From Bostrychus sinensis (Eukaryota; Chordata; Actinopteri; Gobiiformes; Eleotridae): a stretch of DNA of 64,000 bases. Position numbers and translations under genes: made by a program. Every line of letters starts with the position of its first letter. The first letter of the stretch is position 1. Shown here one piece after another: positions 35,701 through 47,400 of the stretch. The notes under the pieces are model-generated. The model saw only the letters and a program-made list of their open reading frames with translations, had not been told where the DNA came from and did not search any database. The stretch covers positions 21,814,501 to 21,878,500 of the forward strand of contig CM036255.1 in the NCBI GenBank assembly GCA_020698575.1. The letters are read 5' to 3'.

Positions 35701-36961
35701 CTTTCAAGTCTCTCTTAGGTGAAAACAACAAAAAAATTTTATGCTGCCACGCCTTCTATGTTTTTACAGTCATTTAATGGCAGCCTCTCAGCACATCAGG
35801 CCAGACCAGACCCCCCTTCACTCCAATCAGCCCAGTTTCCAAAACCATAGACCTCAGGCAGATCGTCATGGCAACCCAGAGGTCCAGATGAATGCACAGG
35901 GCGGAGAGGTCCTGAACGACGAGGACCTGAACCGTGACTGGCTGGACTGGGTCTACACCTTCTCACGAGCTGCTATCCTCCTCAGCATAGTTTACTTTTA
36001 TTCATCGCTCAGTCGTTTTGTCATGGTCCTGATGGCCATGGTGGTGCTTTACCTGTAAGTGTAACCTATATACTATCAAGTAATAATTTGCATTTTTATT
36101 CATCAATTTTGTGCTTGGTGTTTAATTAAAAGCACATTTTCCTCCTTGTTATAGGCACCAGGCTGGATGGTTTCCTTTCAACTTGGACAATGATCTTCCT
36201 GGTGACAGAGCAAACCAGGACGAAGTAGAGGGGGAGCCACAGAATCAAGATTTACCAGAAATGGTAATGTTTTTTTTAATTTTTGTTTGGTTTCACAAGG
36301 ATTGACATTTGTTACACGTTAACAGATGCAATCAGAAATGTTCAAAAGCCTTTAGTTCAGTGATGTTTAATAGACTCTGTGCTGCTGCTGCCTTCTTTAA
36401 ATCATACTAAAGATTTTCGATGGGATTTAAATCTGGTGACTGAGAAGGCCACTCCAGGACGTCTTCTTGAAAAATCTTTAATTGATAAACCCTTATAATC
36501 TTTAAGGGGATTTAATATTTCTAAATTGCAACTGCACATTATATACACTTATTACAATATGCATAGTCTAGCGCTAAGCTCACCATGTTCTTTTCAGCTC
36601 TTTCCTTCAGGGGTGGCCACAGCAAATTACCTGCCTCTCATTTATCCCTAATGCTCTGCACCCTCCTCTCACATCAACCAACTTTATGTCCTCTTTCACT
36701 GCATCTCTAATTTTCCTCTTTGGTCTTCCTTTAGACTTCCAATAAAGAAAGTGTGCTCTCCCTCTTTAGCTCTGCCATTTTGTTGTTTTTTAGGACGGTG
36801 CAGCAGAGGATGGTTCAGACGACGATGGTGACAGTGGGGCAGAGGGAGTTGAAGATCCCAACAGCGGCCCTCAAAATGGCTTCCTCTCATCCACGTGGTC
36901 TTTCATCATCACCTTCTTCATGTCTCTGATTCCCGAGGGCCCCGCCAACGCTGCTAACTGA
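32629..36961 (+). CDS. herpud2: Herpud2: ER-membrane protein with ubiquitin-like domain (8 coding exons)
   Basis: Coding exons: 32,629-32,775; 33,656-33,733; 34,193-34,306; 34,467-34,582; 35,580-35,693; 35,770-36,054; 36,155-36,263; 36,794-36,961. All introns are GT-AG and all phases join, giving 376 aa (human HERPUD2 about 406). An N-terminal ubiquitin-like domain spans about residues 8-88 ('VTLVIRAPNQKYGDQTI', 'DQRLVYSGKLL', 'DEYHMLHLVCTSRTPPSSP'). A Pro/Ser/Gln-rich middle follows. The HERP signature 'NRDWLDWVYTFSRAAILLSI' starts at 244, leading into a hydrophobic membrane hairpin at about 258-285. The acidic tail ends 'SLIPEGPANAAN', close to human HERPUD2 and unlike HERPUD1. The family is linked to ER protein quality control and ERAD; the precise role of HERPUD2 is less clear. 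The gene converges on slc4a7. Confidence 0.93.
33656..33733 (+). CDS. herpud2: herpud2 coding exon 2
   Basis: 26 codons, 'SCKDQRLVYSGKLL' to 'LKDVLRK', second half of the ubiquitin-like fold; phase 0 at both ends. Confidence 0.92.
34193..34306 (+). CDS. herpud2: herpud2 coding exon 3
   Basis: 38 codons starting 'QDEYHMLHLVCTSRTP'. The acceptor is a tandem 'gcagcag', so use of the second AG would drop the first Gln only. Confidence 0.92.
34467..34582 (+). CDS. herpud2: herpud2 coding exon 4
   Basis: 38 codons plus two bases; Ser/Gly/Gln-rich linker ending in 'YPYPQMYPGFMH'. Divergent from human, as expected for the linker. Confidence 0.88.
34583..35579. other. herpud2 intron holding repeat relics
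   Basis: About 34,845 begins a relic resembling the 8,665 element ('aaaggggatatattatgc'). Bases 35,270-35,375 ('gacaatattgttttgtaatt' to 'gtcccagccctaac') look like the end of an hAT-like fish repeat. No alternative exon was seen. Confidence 0.4.
35580..35693 (+). CDS. herpud2: herpud2 coding exon 5
   Basis: Contains 'SLMWWQQLYAHQYYMH', the counterpart of human 'LQMLWWQQMYAHQYYMQ'; donor 'gtaagt' in phase 2. Confidence 0.92.
35770..36054 (+). CDS. herpud2: herpud2 coding exon 6 (signature and membrane hairpin)
   Basis: Carries 'VQMNAQGGEVLNDEDLNRDW' and the hydrophobic stretch 'SIVYFYSSLSRFVMVLMAMV'. This is the most conserved segment of the family. Confidence 0.95.
36155..36263 (+). CDS. 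herpud2: herpud2 coding exon 7
   Basis: 'HQAGWFPFNLDND' then an acidic, Gln/Asn-rich linker; ends in phase 0 at 'LPEM'. Confidence 0.93.
36592..36745 (-). mobile_element. LINE reverse-transcriptase-tail fragment, antisense in herpud2 intron
   Basis: 'cttttcagctctttccttca', 'ggccacagcaaattacctgc' and 'tttggtcttcctttaga' are the reverse complement of the 'RWRQIICCGDP' tail seen at 2,770-3,250. Confidence 0.7.
36794..36961 (+). CDS. herpud2: herpud2 coding exon 8 (C terminus)
   Basis: Acidic stretch, then 'STWSFIITFFMSLIPEGPAN' and stop TGA at 36,959-36,961. Confidence 0.94.
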   Translation, partial: DGAAEDGSDDDGDSGAEGVEDPNSGPQNGFLSSTWSFIITFFMSLIPEGPANAAN

Positions 36962-37312
36962 ACACTGATCCTGTGTGTGTACAGGGAGACTGGTTCACTG
37001 CTGTGTTAGAGTTTCCCCATTGACAAGACAGATGGCTGAGGTTGACATTTTGCTGAGCAGCTTTAAGGACTGTTAGTGATGCCTTGTAATTATAGAAAAC
37101 AATAGTGTGCCAATGCAGTGTCGTTTTAAAAAAGTGTGAGACGGCAGGCACAGGAATTTTACTGAAGATTGTCTAAGTGCATATTTTCAATTTATATAAT
37201 CTCACTTTTGTAAGCAGCTGCAGTATTTGCTGTAAAACGTTTGATTTCCAATGTCATTATTGCGACACTATTTAGAAAGAGCCACTTTAATCAACAATGT
37301 GAGTTTAAGTTA

Positions 37313-37919
37313 CAGTGCTGTGCAAAAGTCTTAGACCGTTTTTTTTAACAATGGCTATGAACAAAGAAAGATGACTCGATGTAACAAAAATACACCAAAT
37401 GTCCTAGACCTCTGCCAAGGCACTGGTCCTGCTGTGCAATGATAGATATCGGCTGTAGCTCAGATGAATGAGTTGTTTGTCCACTAACCAGAAGGTTGGC
37501 GGTTCAAACCCGACTCCCACTGTTGCATATACATACGGATGTCGTGTCCTTGGGCAAGTCACTTAACCCAACTGGTGTATGATAGGGTGAATGGTTCCTT
37601 GATGTAAAGCGCTTTTAAAATGTGACCCTTTTTTATTTATAGGGCCAAGACCTGGAAGAAGCTCTTTTAGTTCAGGGGTAAATGTTCTTTTCATTGAGCC
37701 ATAAAATCCTATCTCACAGTGAGAATGGTTCTTTAAGTTAGTATTTCTGGTCTGGTACTGAATCCATTAAAACATTCCCAGATCTTAAAAGTGATCTGAA
37801 TCCACAACCAAATTAATCATGTAGTCCTTGGCCCAATAATGACATTTTCATAAACAAAAAAATCTATAAATTAAATCACAGTAAGTTAACCCCATTTTTA
37901 AGACTTCTGCACAGTACTG
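37313..37919. mobile_element. Foldback-type MITE with intact TA target duplication
   Basis: 'TA' then 'cagtgctgtgcaaaagtctt' on the left; 'aagacttctgcacagtactg' then 'TA' on the right. The left arm runs to about 37,445. A reverse tRNA-like piece ('ttagttcaggggtaaatgtt', 'cattgagccataaaat') is at 37,665-37,710. A SINE (37,448-37,625) and a piece of the 15,905-type repeat (37,755-37,850) are nested inside. Confidence 0.8.
37448..37625 (+). repeat. tRNA-derived SINE nested in the MITE
   Basis: The head has an A-box-like 'tgtagctcagatgaatgag' and a B box 'ggttcaaaccc', spaced as in a tRNA. The body 'gtccttgggcaagtcactta' and the tail 'taaagcgcttttaaaatgtg' follow. It is a retroposon, not a functional tRNA gene: no 7-bp acceptor stem closes it. 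Confidence 0.8.
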
Positions 37920-38291
37920 TAAATCCAATCATGCAGCACCTTTCACACTAATTAGTCTCAAACTAACACGTACATATCGTCTGTGAGTGTACTCTGAAGT
38001 GTGTCGTTAGAGGAGATGGTTTTCAGAAAGTGAAATAGAAAGATCCAGATTTTCAAAGCCTGAAAAAAATCTGATAGAACGAAGATTCGATTTTCCGTGT
38101 ACCTGTGGATAATAAAGAAGGTTGTGAAGCGTCAAACAGGGCCAGCGTCTTTAAAAGTGTCCCGCTGGTATCGACTCCAGCTCTGCAGTAAGGTGCAGGG
38201 CTAATGCAGGAGAAGCTATACACGTTCAAACTTTGTACAAATGCCTGTGTATGTTTCCTCAAACATGCTGTGAACAATAATAGCATTGTTT

Positions 38292-38297
38292 ATTAAA
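38292..38297 (+). terminator. herpud2: Candidate polyadenylation signal of herpud2
   Basis: ATTAAA followed by a T/GT-rich tract ending in 'gctttatttttgttcag'. AATAAA at 38,111-38,116 is an alternative. Confidence 0.3.
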
Positions 38298-38479
38298 CTT
38301 AAATTAATGTCATTTTGAGTCTGCTTTATTTTTGTTCAGCAGTAAAACAATTTACACTGTTCGCACAAAGGCTTTAAACTTCATTATCTAACCTATTCTT
38401 TGGCCTTTTATTAGTCCTTTAAAACGGCGTTAGACAAAGCTCAGGTCATAAGAAAATACTACTAATAAAAAATATGAAG

Positions 38480-38625
38480 CGATAGGGCTCACCTAGTAGA
38501 GCTCGTACCTCAAAACCAAAGCAACCTGTCTTTGATTCCCAGCTGCAGCAAAGTTATTCCCCGGTCTCTCTCTGCAGTTTCCTGTCTGACTGCTGTATCA
38601 TCTAACAAAAGCAGACTAAAAGTTA
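38480..38625 (+). repeat. tRNA-derived SINE
   Basis: A-box-like 'gggctcacctagtagagc' and B-box-like 'ctttgattccc', then 'ctgcagcaaagttattcccc' and 'ctctctgcagtttcctgtct'. This matches a widespread fish SINE whose body reads 'tttgctgcatgtcattcccc'. Confidence 0.7.
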
Positions 38626-39109
38626 TCTTTCAAGTTATATATGTGTTTATAATGGGTACAAGGAGAAATGCCTGGAGTAATGTGAGACAGATCTTTGCTG
38701 CCACCTTATGTCCATAACACAGAAAAATACAACTGGAAAAATGTTTCTATTTCTAAAAGTCCCCTGTCAATGTTAGTGACTGGAGATTTCAATACAAGTC
38801 TGTATATACGAGTCTATAATGAAGTAGATACCACACTAATACCACAAGAAAGAAGCCATAGAAAAGTCTTGGTGTCCACTTTTATTGCTTTGCACCAGTC
38901 GGGCATGACCAAAAGTCATCGTTCAAAATAACAACAGTATGTTATGTGCTTTAGAAATAATGTTAAAATAAAATAAAATAAATATGCTTGTTGTAATGAA
39001 GATGGAGGGACAATTCTCCACATTTAGCTTGTCCATATCAATTTCTTTGATAGGATATCTCAGTCTAAGTGCACATTGGAGAAAAAAGTACAACATAAAA
39101 GGGAAAATA

Positions 39110-39516
39110 CACTGACCAGCCACATTATTAGGTACACCTGTTTTACTGCTTTAAATGCAAATTTAAAAAAAAAATAAAAATCAAATGGCAGTAACTCAAT
39201 GCATTTACAGCAGGTGTGCAAACATGTTAAATACAAACCTGCTGAAGTTCAGACTTAGCACCAGAATTGTGAAGAAAGAGGATTTAAGCGATGACTAATG
39301 AACCCATTATACATGCAACCATCTCCAGGGTTTACAGAAGTGGGTCTAAAACTGCAATCTGTCACTTAAATGAGCTTCCTTCCCCACTCTGATGCATAGT
39401 TTGAACTTCAGCAGCTTTGTCTTGTGTCCTAAATGTTACTGCTATGTGTTTTGTTGATTAGACGTTTGCATTTAAACCATTACAACAGATGTACCTAATA
39501 TTGTGGCCAGTGAATG
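39110..39516. mobile_element. Tc1-like transposon fossil (second family)
   Basis: Left end 'cactgaccagccacattatt' plus 'aggtacacctg' after TA; right end 'gtacctaatattgtggccag'. Internal words ('cagtaactcaatgcatttac', 'caaccatctccagggtttac') are the leader and helix-turn-helix region of a Tc1-like transposase gene. The catalytic part is deleted. It lies between the two convergent genes. Confidence 0.8.
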
Positions 39517-41345
39517 TATATTTTGATACTTAAATGATCGCCTGTGAAGCTTCATTTTATTGTGACAGCTCCACTGACATATTAAGTGCCAAATGGGGAT
39601 ATGAACTTTTTATTTCATTCCTCCTGTTCAACATTCAAATTATAATTACCAAAAGTACCTCAGTCAGCGTTATTTATACAGAGCTTTGATGCAGTGAAGT
39701 TGCCAGTGAAGTGACAGTAGTACACACAGTCGACAGTACTAAGAGTATTTGTAAAGTACATGTTTTCAGTCGGTTGTTTGGGGTTTTACAGGTTCACCAC
39801 GACAGACAGAAGCAAATGAAACGATGATGTACTAAGCAGTGCACTCTGTCTTTGGCGTTGTTGTGCCATGTGAATTATTTTTTGTTTGTTTATTTTTGTT
39901 TTTTTTTAAACCAGTACGTAAATCATCAGTAACAAGACTTCACATAGAGCTTCGACAAGGCACGTATATAAGCTATTGTCCGTAGTCACTGCAGCTACAC
40001 AACGACAAAGCCAATGAAACACAAATTCACAACATACACCTGATTACTTAGCTAAGGTTCATCATATAGTCATACATTGCACTGTATGGGAGACTTATTG
40101 CTAAAAACGGGACCGCACTTAGCAAAATAAGAACAACTTCATATAGATTATAACAGTATTTTTTTTTACATTTAGTGTAGAAATATCTTGCATAAAATGA
40201 TTTGCAACGCTTAACAAATTATCTTTACACCACACACAATTACAAACAATGATACAGACCGTATAAAAACCGGTGCTGCTATAACAGGAGTCGTGAATAT
40301 TTGCTTTTTTTTCCTTTATGACCGACCCTGTTACTTGTAATAATTATTAAAATATTCACAATGAAAGAAATACAATGAACTGTTAATAATTATCGCCTTG
40401 TGATAATAAAAATATTCGAGTGAATGCCAGAAATCCTCAAGATTCCTGAGTTTGCAATGACATTTGAACAACAGCTCTAGAGATACTTTGGGAGAGGATT
40501 TGAACTTTTTTTTCTTTTTTATATTAACAGACAATATTATGTTCATTTGAGTTAAGAAATTATACTGGCAAACGCAAAGTGCTTATTGTACAGTACAGAC
40601 TTTTCAATATGGCCTCTGAAATAGGTCTTTATCACATCAAATCAAAATGAACACAGTGTACATACATTTTACATACATACAAGTATAATTATTTTTGTAA
40701 CAGCATATGATGAATGAGGTTTACAAGATGTGACCTTTGACCTTTGAGCAGCAATAATAACACTGAAAAGTCCTCCCCAGTACTTGTAGTAGTAGTAGTA
40801 GTGTGGCGTCAATTGGTATGTTTTGGTATATTTCTATGTTGAAATGTGCCAGAATTAGTACTACCTTGAGCGACAGTATCTTAAATGGCTTTGTTTGAAT
40901 GAATTAGATGCTGGTGTTTTTTTTTTTTTTTAGACTCACAAAATAAAACTGTGAGTGAGCTTACGAGGAAGTGTACAGCAGCTACAACACAAGATAAAAT
41001 TTCAATCAAAACAGTCCTTGATCCCCCGACCAGTGAGGCCCCTTACCTTACCTTACCTTTGGCATCTGACTTTTAAAATGGTTAAATTAACTTTCTATAA
41101 AAACAGTGAACGTCGTTGGGCAGTAACATCCTCCTTTGTCAGAGATGTGCACATTTTTTTTTTTTCAACTTCGTGGCAGTCGTTTTGTGGCCTGTTGCTC
41201 GGTAGAGAAGAGCTCGGCAGGCTGCGGCTTGTGCTTCTTCTCCACGTCTCGTCGTGCTCCTTGTCCCACTCTCGATGGAGCCCAAGCAGAGGGGTGTGTA
41301 GTAAAGTGTTGGTGTGTGGGGCGAAGGAAGGAAAAGCCTGCTCCA
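39517..41345 (-). other. slc4a7: Probable slc4a7 3' UTR
   Basis: About 1.8 kb directly after the slc4a7 stop (read on the minus strand). It is AT-rich, without dispersed repeats, with a (TAG)n stretch at 40,785-40,801 and 'ccttacc' repeats at 41,041-41,058. Minus-strand AATAAA words occur near 39,557 and 39,609 and would suit a long UTR. The end point is not certain. Confidence 0.45.
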
Positions 41346-41430
41346 TTACAGGAAGGTCTCAGTCGTGGATCCGCCTTCGGGTGAGTCTTCGGGACTCATG
41401 TCGACTCTAACACAAGCTACCTTCTCCTGG
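41346..41430 (-). CDS. slc4a7: slc4a7 last exon with PDZ-binding C terminus
   Basis: Joined to exon 21 it reads 'NQEKVACVRVDMSPEDSPEG' and ends in 'ETFL' before TAA (41,346-41,348). The X-Thr-X-Leu form is a class I PDZ ligand, like the human NBCn1 end ETSL. Confidence 0.88.
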
Positions 41431-44400
41431 CTGTGGCACACGAGAGAAATGGAAATATGATGAGAGCTAGTATAAAGTGAAGAGAACTCATTTGAAGACC
41501 ACTTTCCATAGACAACATGTTTGGATAATGGGAGCTGATTTTTTTGTAATAAAAGCCAAAGTGATTATATGAAGGACAAACCATCATTAAACTTTTGGAA
41601 ATTCCAAGTCAAATCTTAATCTTATATCAAAATACCAAACAATAATTATGAACACCGTGTTACAAGTGTGCATTTCATTTCCCCTTCTTTACATTTAAAG
41701 CAACACTATTTAACCTTTTTAGAATTTGCAAAAGGCAGAGCAGAGGATTTCCCATTTGTGATTAGTAAAGTTGAATTTAATTGTTTTAACATTTTATTTT
41801 AATATTGTTTTATTACGTATTCTCTTTTATTTTGTGATGGTACTCATATTTGCAGCTTTGAATTGCTGTGCAGCACTTTGGGCAACCGTGTTGTTTTTTT
41901 AAACTGCTCTATAAATGAAGTTGGATTGAATTGGACAATTATAAGGCATACAATGTATCGAACAACAATCATGATATAAGATGTCCTTTCTCATAAAAAA
42001 GTACAACGCCTTGTTAAGAGCATTACTTAGTGGACAATCTGAGCCAGTCATTTTAATGTGAGAATTATTTTGGTACAGACTTTAGATATTTCAGCCTTCC
42101 AAATTTTAGTAAAACATTAGACTGTATAGCTTTACTGCATCACTGTGCAACTCTTAACCAAAAAAACATGAAAGAGAATAACCTTTCCTTACAGCACTTT
42201 TCCATAAACACTCCACTATGTAACTTTGACTGGGCATGTTACCATCTTGTAAAAGAGTGCCATTGTCCTTTACTGAGAGCACATCCTGAAAAGTTATGTA
42301 GTGTTGTTTTAAAAGAGAAGACTTGTGAATCCCATTAGATGTGGAGAGCATAGCTACCTTCCACTACTCCTCACAGGTTGGGGACTTGAGTCTGCTTTCT
42401 GGGTTGAACATTTAGCCTTTTCATCTGAGACTTTTATTGGGTCAGACTCTGAACTACACACCAAAATGCAAACACACACACGCACACACAGGACACAAAG
42501 AGAAGACATGTGGACATGAAGTCAGTGCAGGACACTTCAAAACAAGCTGAAACACAAGCATGCAGAGAAACCAATGTGACAGCACAGGCCAAATGCAATA
42601 TCTACAGCTCTGGAAAAAAAATAAGAGACCACTGCAATCTATAATTATTTTTTTCCAAAGCCATATATGCTTACATGTGCTTTTGGCTTTAAAGCAAGAG
42701 AAAATGTGAATTCATTATGGTTAGTTATAGAGTAAGAATAACGGCCACACAAATGTAATGCCAGACGACAGTTACAAATGAACCTACAGCTATTAAAAGA
42801 CCATAGTTTGTGTAAAACGCTGAGAAGAGACAGTTTTGGCCATGCACCAGTGTCTGCCTCAGTGAGCAGGGTTAGACAGCAGCCAAGTGGATCTGCACCA
42901 GGCAACACCCTGCTACCTCTGGGTCCATAGCCGGCCTTTGGGTCACTAGTCCTATTCTGTAAGATCTGTTCAGGATGGACAGAACAACAGAGAGCTGACC
43001 GAGAGAGCTACTGCCACCAGCTTTAGTGGGTTCTGAAATTCTGGCTTTATTTAACCACCATCACCATAAAGATAAAAAATAATACTGGATTTTATTTTCC
43101 AAGTGTGAGTTGGGTGTGTGGGGCTAAACTTACTTCCCCGAGAGGGTCTTCACTGGGATGTTGAGCAGGTTTGACGTTTCATAAGACACTTTCAGCCCCA
43201 TCTCCTCATCTTCCTGTGGAAACAAAATATAATAGAAATATATATAGTCTTTTTCTGGTGAATTATTGAGGTATTCAGTGGGATTTTCACACTTCACACG
43301 TTGCTTGTAAAAATACTGCAACTATCACAGCTTCTAACCACAATGTGCAATATATGTGCCCCAATGGCTATAGTGAAACCAGTGACTTCTTTCCTTTCAG
43401 CTCTTCCCTTCTGTGAGCGCCAGAGCACATCCTCTGCCTCTCTGATGTCAGAAGCCCCTCCTAATGCAGTCCTCTCCATTTATCTGGGCTTAGGACTGAT
43501 ACAAAAAATACACTGGCTTGTGACCTCCTGTGGCTGGATTATTCTTCATACATTGAAATACAAACTACATTTTCTTTGGCACCGGGACATTCAAATATTG
43601 CATACTGTTATCTCAGTATTTCAAATGATCTCATATGTATAAAGTGTTCCTGATATAGTGTAAACCCAGTCAGTGTATACTAATTATCGATTAATGAGCT
43701 CTGAAATGACTGCTTATAACACCTACAGCCAAGACCATCTCTTCTTGTGCTTTCTTCTTCTTGTCATCTTCCTTTTTCTTCTTGCTCTCTGGCATCAGGT
43801 CGTCCAGCCAGCTCAGCTCTCGTTTTGTGAAAACAAAGTCTAGGAGTTTTCGCACAAACACCAGCGCCAAAACCTGAAGAGTATAAGAAAGTTTTGTGTA
43901 TGATTATATGGTAATAGCATATAGCTATTTGAGTTATGTTGAGGTTGGTTAACAAGTGTTACCATCATGGGGAATACTACAGCTGCTGAAGAAGCTTTGA
44001 TGACCCAGAGCAGCACCAAACAGCTGAGCTGCACCAGAGTGAAGATGTGCACTTTCCACAGGGGCACATAGCGTAAATAAATCAGGTCAGGCTGGTGCTT
44101 GGCTGGCATGCCGAACAACTTGATCCGGTCAAAGAACTACAAAAGAGGAAGCTTGTTTTACACACAAAAATGCAAATATATAAGTGGAAAGGCGGAAATT
44201 TAATCCATTTTTGTGGGAGGAGAGGCATTTATCAAAAGCTTTGAAGGATGGTGATTTTCTCCTCCTATGATCAAAGGTTTAAACTACAAGAGTCAAAGTT
44301 ATCTTTACTAACAGCTCAAAACTGCTGAGCGCTCTGCAATAAAGGGCCACATTATCTTCAAAGAGCAGTCTTACTTGAATGCCTTTAAGGGAAGAGACGC

Positions 44401-47400
44401 CCATGTACAGAAAGACCCCATACAGCACCGGCATAGGAATGAACTGTAGAGCACACACAATATCTCACATCACTTAACACATTCACTACATTTAATAAAA
44501 GTGGTTCCCATTTCCCCTTCGTACCTTGAGTACAGATGTCATAAAAACAGAGCAGCCCATCAGGACAAAGATCATGAAGCCAGTGACGCGTTGTTCCCGG
44601 ATGCCCAGAAATTTGGGCTGTTCCCCCGGAGCTGAGCAGCCAGATTCCACCTTCAGGCTGTTGACATGAGAGATGGACAAGACGGTCGCAGCCACAAACC
44701 ATGGCAGACCCATGATGGAGCAAATGCCCAGCATTATTGACACTATCAAAAGGTCCAGGTGGTACCCACAGCCTTTCTGTAAGAGGTACACAGGAAAACA
44801 TGTTCAAGTGTCAAGGCACCAAGGAAAGTCATGTGGAGTTATAACACAAAACAAAATTTAGTGTAACATAAGAGAGTTGACTAGCAGGTGCACGTCCATT
44901 AACTAGAATATTGTGAAAAGGTGAATCTTCAGGGTCATAAGACAAAAAGAAAGAAAAAAAAAAGACCTCAATTCTACAATTTCCACAATATTTTAATTTA
45001 TCAAAATGAGCCTTGTACTGGACAAGCGCAGTTAAGCTGATGAGTTTTTAAATGGCTTACATTATTTTTAAACCTTGTAACGCTACATACTGTGAAATGT
45101 ACAAGACAGAAGAGAAAGGCTTTCCATTCAAAGACAGGCGAGTGATTTATAAAGACATTAGTTAGATCCAAGAAGCAACTGAGAGAACAGAAATAGGAAT
45201 AGGAAGCTAGCGGCAACACAAAAGTATGCAATCAGGTTTCACAGACAGATAAAATAAGTGGTGCAGAGCTATCTACCACTTGCACTTGTTAAGTGTCACA
45301 CACTGACAGAGACTTGTTCAGGCAGCTCTAACCTTGAGTTTGTGCTCTTTGCGGTTGATGATGACTGCGGTGATCTGCTGGTCCATAAATATGAGGATGG
45401 TACAGAGCATCGCAGGGAGCACCGCCACCAGCAGAGTCCACCAGGGATTATCTCCTAATGGGTCCATGAGCCAGCCTCGGTTCTTTGAAGTGGGCTGCAG
45501 GAAGACAAAGTATTTTTAGCATCAGCATTAAGTATTAAAATGCAAAAATTGTGATTAGAAGCTTGTCCTAATCACACCTTTTCCTACATTTTGAGATCTT
45601 AATTTTTGTAATTATTCCATATATTAATTTGTGCATGTTTAATAAACGCTACTTATTTATTAAGGTGAGGAAAATACTACATGTCTCAAAACAGTTGGGT
45701 TGGGTTTACTAAAAAACAGTTGGTTTAAAATGGCCAGAGGTAAAAGAGAAAGGATTTTATGTAATTTTGCCAAACTTGCCAGTTAACCTGATATGTAGCA
45801 AAGTGCTCACTTTAGCTGTTTTTTTTAACATAGTGTTGTTCCCTGCTTTTTGTTGCCTTGTCCAAACTTTTTAAAGATGTGTTTCCATGACATTCAAAAT
45901 ACGCATCATAAAATTATCAAATATGCACCTGTTGTTCATGTTCTACTGTGAATAAAATTTAATTCTATTTTTATTTTAGCAGCAACTTAAAAAGCATCTT
46001 TGCTAACCCTTTTCTTTCCTGGTAAATAATGTGAAGTTATTTTATTTAAGTGATAGAAGTTAATTCTATAACATTTTTCTATCTATCCTTTTCTAACTTG
46101 AACTATCAGAGGACCAGTGATCATCAGCAGTATGCCTCGCTCTCATCTCCGAAATAATACTTTACTCCACACATCAATATATGAGAAGATAGCATCAGAA
46201 TATATTTGTCTTCACTTACCTCAAAGCGATCAGGAACATTGAGTTTTGGAGAGGGGATCCCCATGAAAAAGTCCACCACAACCATAATCATGATGGTTAG
46301 AAAGACGGCAAAGTCGCTAATTGTGGAGCGCACCTACAAATCAAAATGCACAAAAGACAAAGTCATTTTCACAACTGTCTTGATGTCATTACTCATTCAC
46401 ACAGGCCTAAACAGATGCTACAGCTCTGAAGGTAACTGGCAGGTTTAGCCAAAGTAATTATTACCTTTGTGTCGGCAGTAGAAGCATAAATCAGACAATG
46501 CCAACACTTGCCTCCACAGAGCACCAAGTGATAACAGACTGCTCTGTGTGGGAGGATTCAGCATATCTCCTCTTGCTCTTTATGAGGCGGCTCATGCATA
46601 CTAATTATTCATACAATATAAACATTATACTCTCACCATCAAAACACTTATATAAAATGGAGAAGGGGCAATATATCATGGACCTTGAAGTAGTGATTTA
46701 CATAATAAAAGCTGTGTTGTATGGATAGTGTGTTGCTATGAAGATCTTTTCTTTTGGGCTGTTACTTACAATAGTTGCCACAGCAAATCATCTGCCTTCA
46801 TTTGCCCCTCTTCTCTCACGCTAACTAACTTCATGTCCTTTCACTACATCCATACATATCATCTTTGGTCTTCTTCTAGGCCTCCTACCTGGCAGCTCTA
46901 ACCTCTGCATCTTTTTACCAGTTCATAAATTACCTCTCTGTACATGTCCAAACCATCTCAGTCTAGTGGTATGCAGTTATAAAAATAATGGCCTTATAAT
47001 TAAAATGTCTTACCTTGGTAGGAAAGTATCTCTCTGTCTTAAACTGCTTGAGGAAGGATGACAGGAAGAAAGTGGTGAAGAAGAGTATAACGGACCAGAA
47101 CAGGACGTCTGGGATGTAGGGGCCATGGTGACCACAGGCTGGACCTACAAACTCTCCATGAAGCAGCTTACACGTCTAACAAAGAGAGAAAAATAAGAAT
47201 AACGCATGAAATAATCAGATGTTCAAGCACTCGTCAAAAAACAGGAGGTGGTACTCTGTACTCAAGTAAAAGTAAGTCAAAGTCAAAGTAAAAGTACCTA
47301 TTCAGGGTAAACTTTCCATTAAGGTACTGGAAGCAGCATGTGCTCATACTGGTTTAAAAATGGTACTGCCAGTCACAGTGAGCTTCTTTGCCAAATGGTT

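Larger units (their letters stand above)
36962..38320 (+). other. herpud2: Probable herpud2 3' UTR
   Basis: No AATAAA was found between the stop and the MITE at 37,313. Possible signals are AATAAA at 38,111-38,116 and ATTAAA at 38,292-38,297, the latter followed by T-rich sequence. If so, the UTR spans the foldback MITE and its nested SINE. UTR extent is inferred. Confidence 0.4.

Noticed and set aside
32629..36961. HERPUD1 instead of HERPUD2
   Set aside because: The 'SLIPEGP...AN' end and 'VQMNAQGG' block match remembered HERPUD2 better than HERPUD1.
37448..37520. Functional tRNA gene
   Set aside because: A and B boxes are present but no closed acceptor stem is visible and SINE body sequence follows directly; it is a retroposon head.
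41095..41345. 83-codon minus-strand frame as a continuation of slc4a7
   Set aside because: It lies after the in-frame stop at 41,346-41,348 and has no family similarity; it is UTR.
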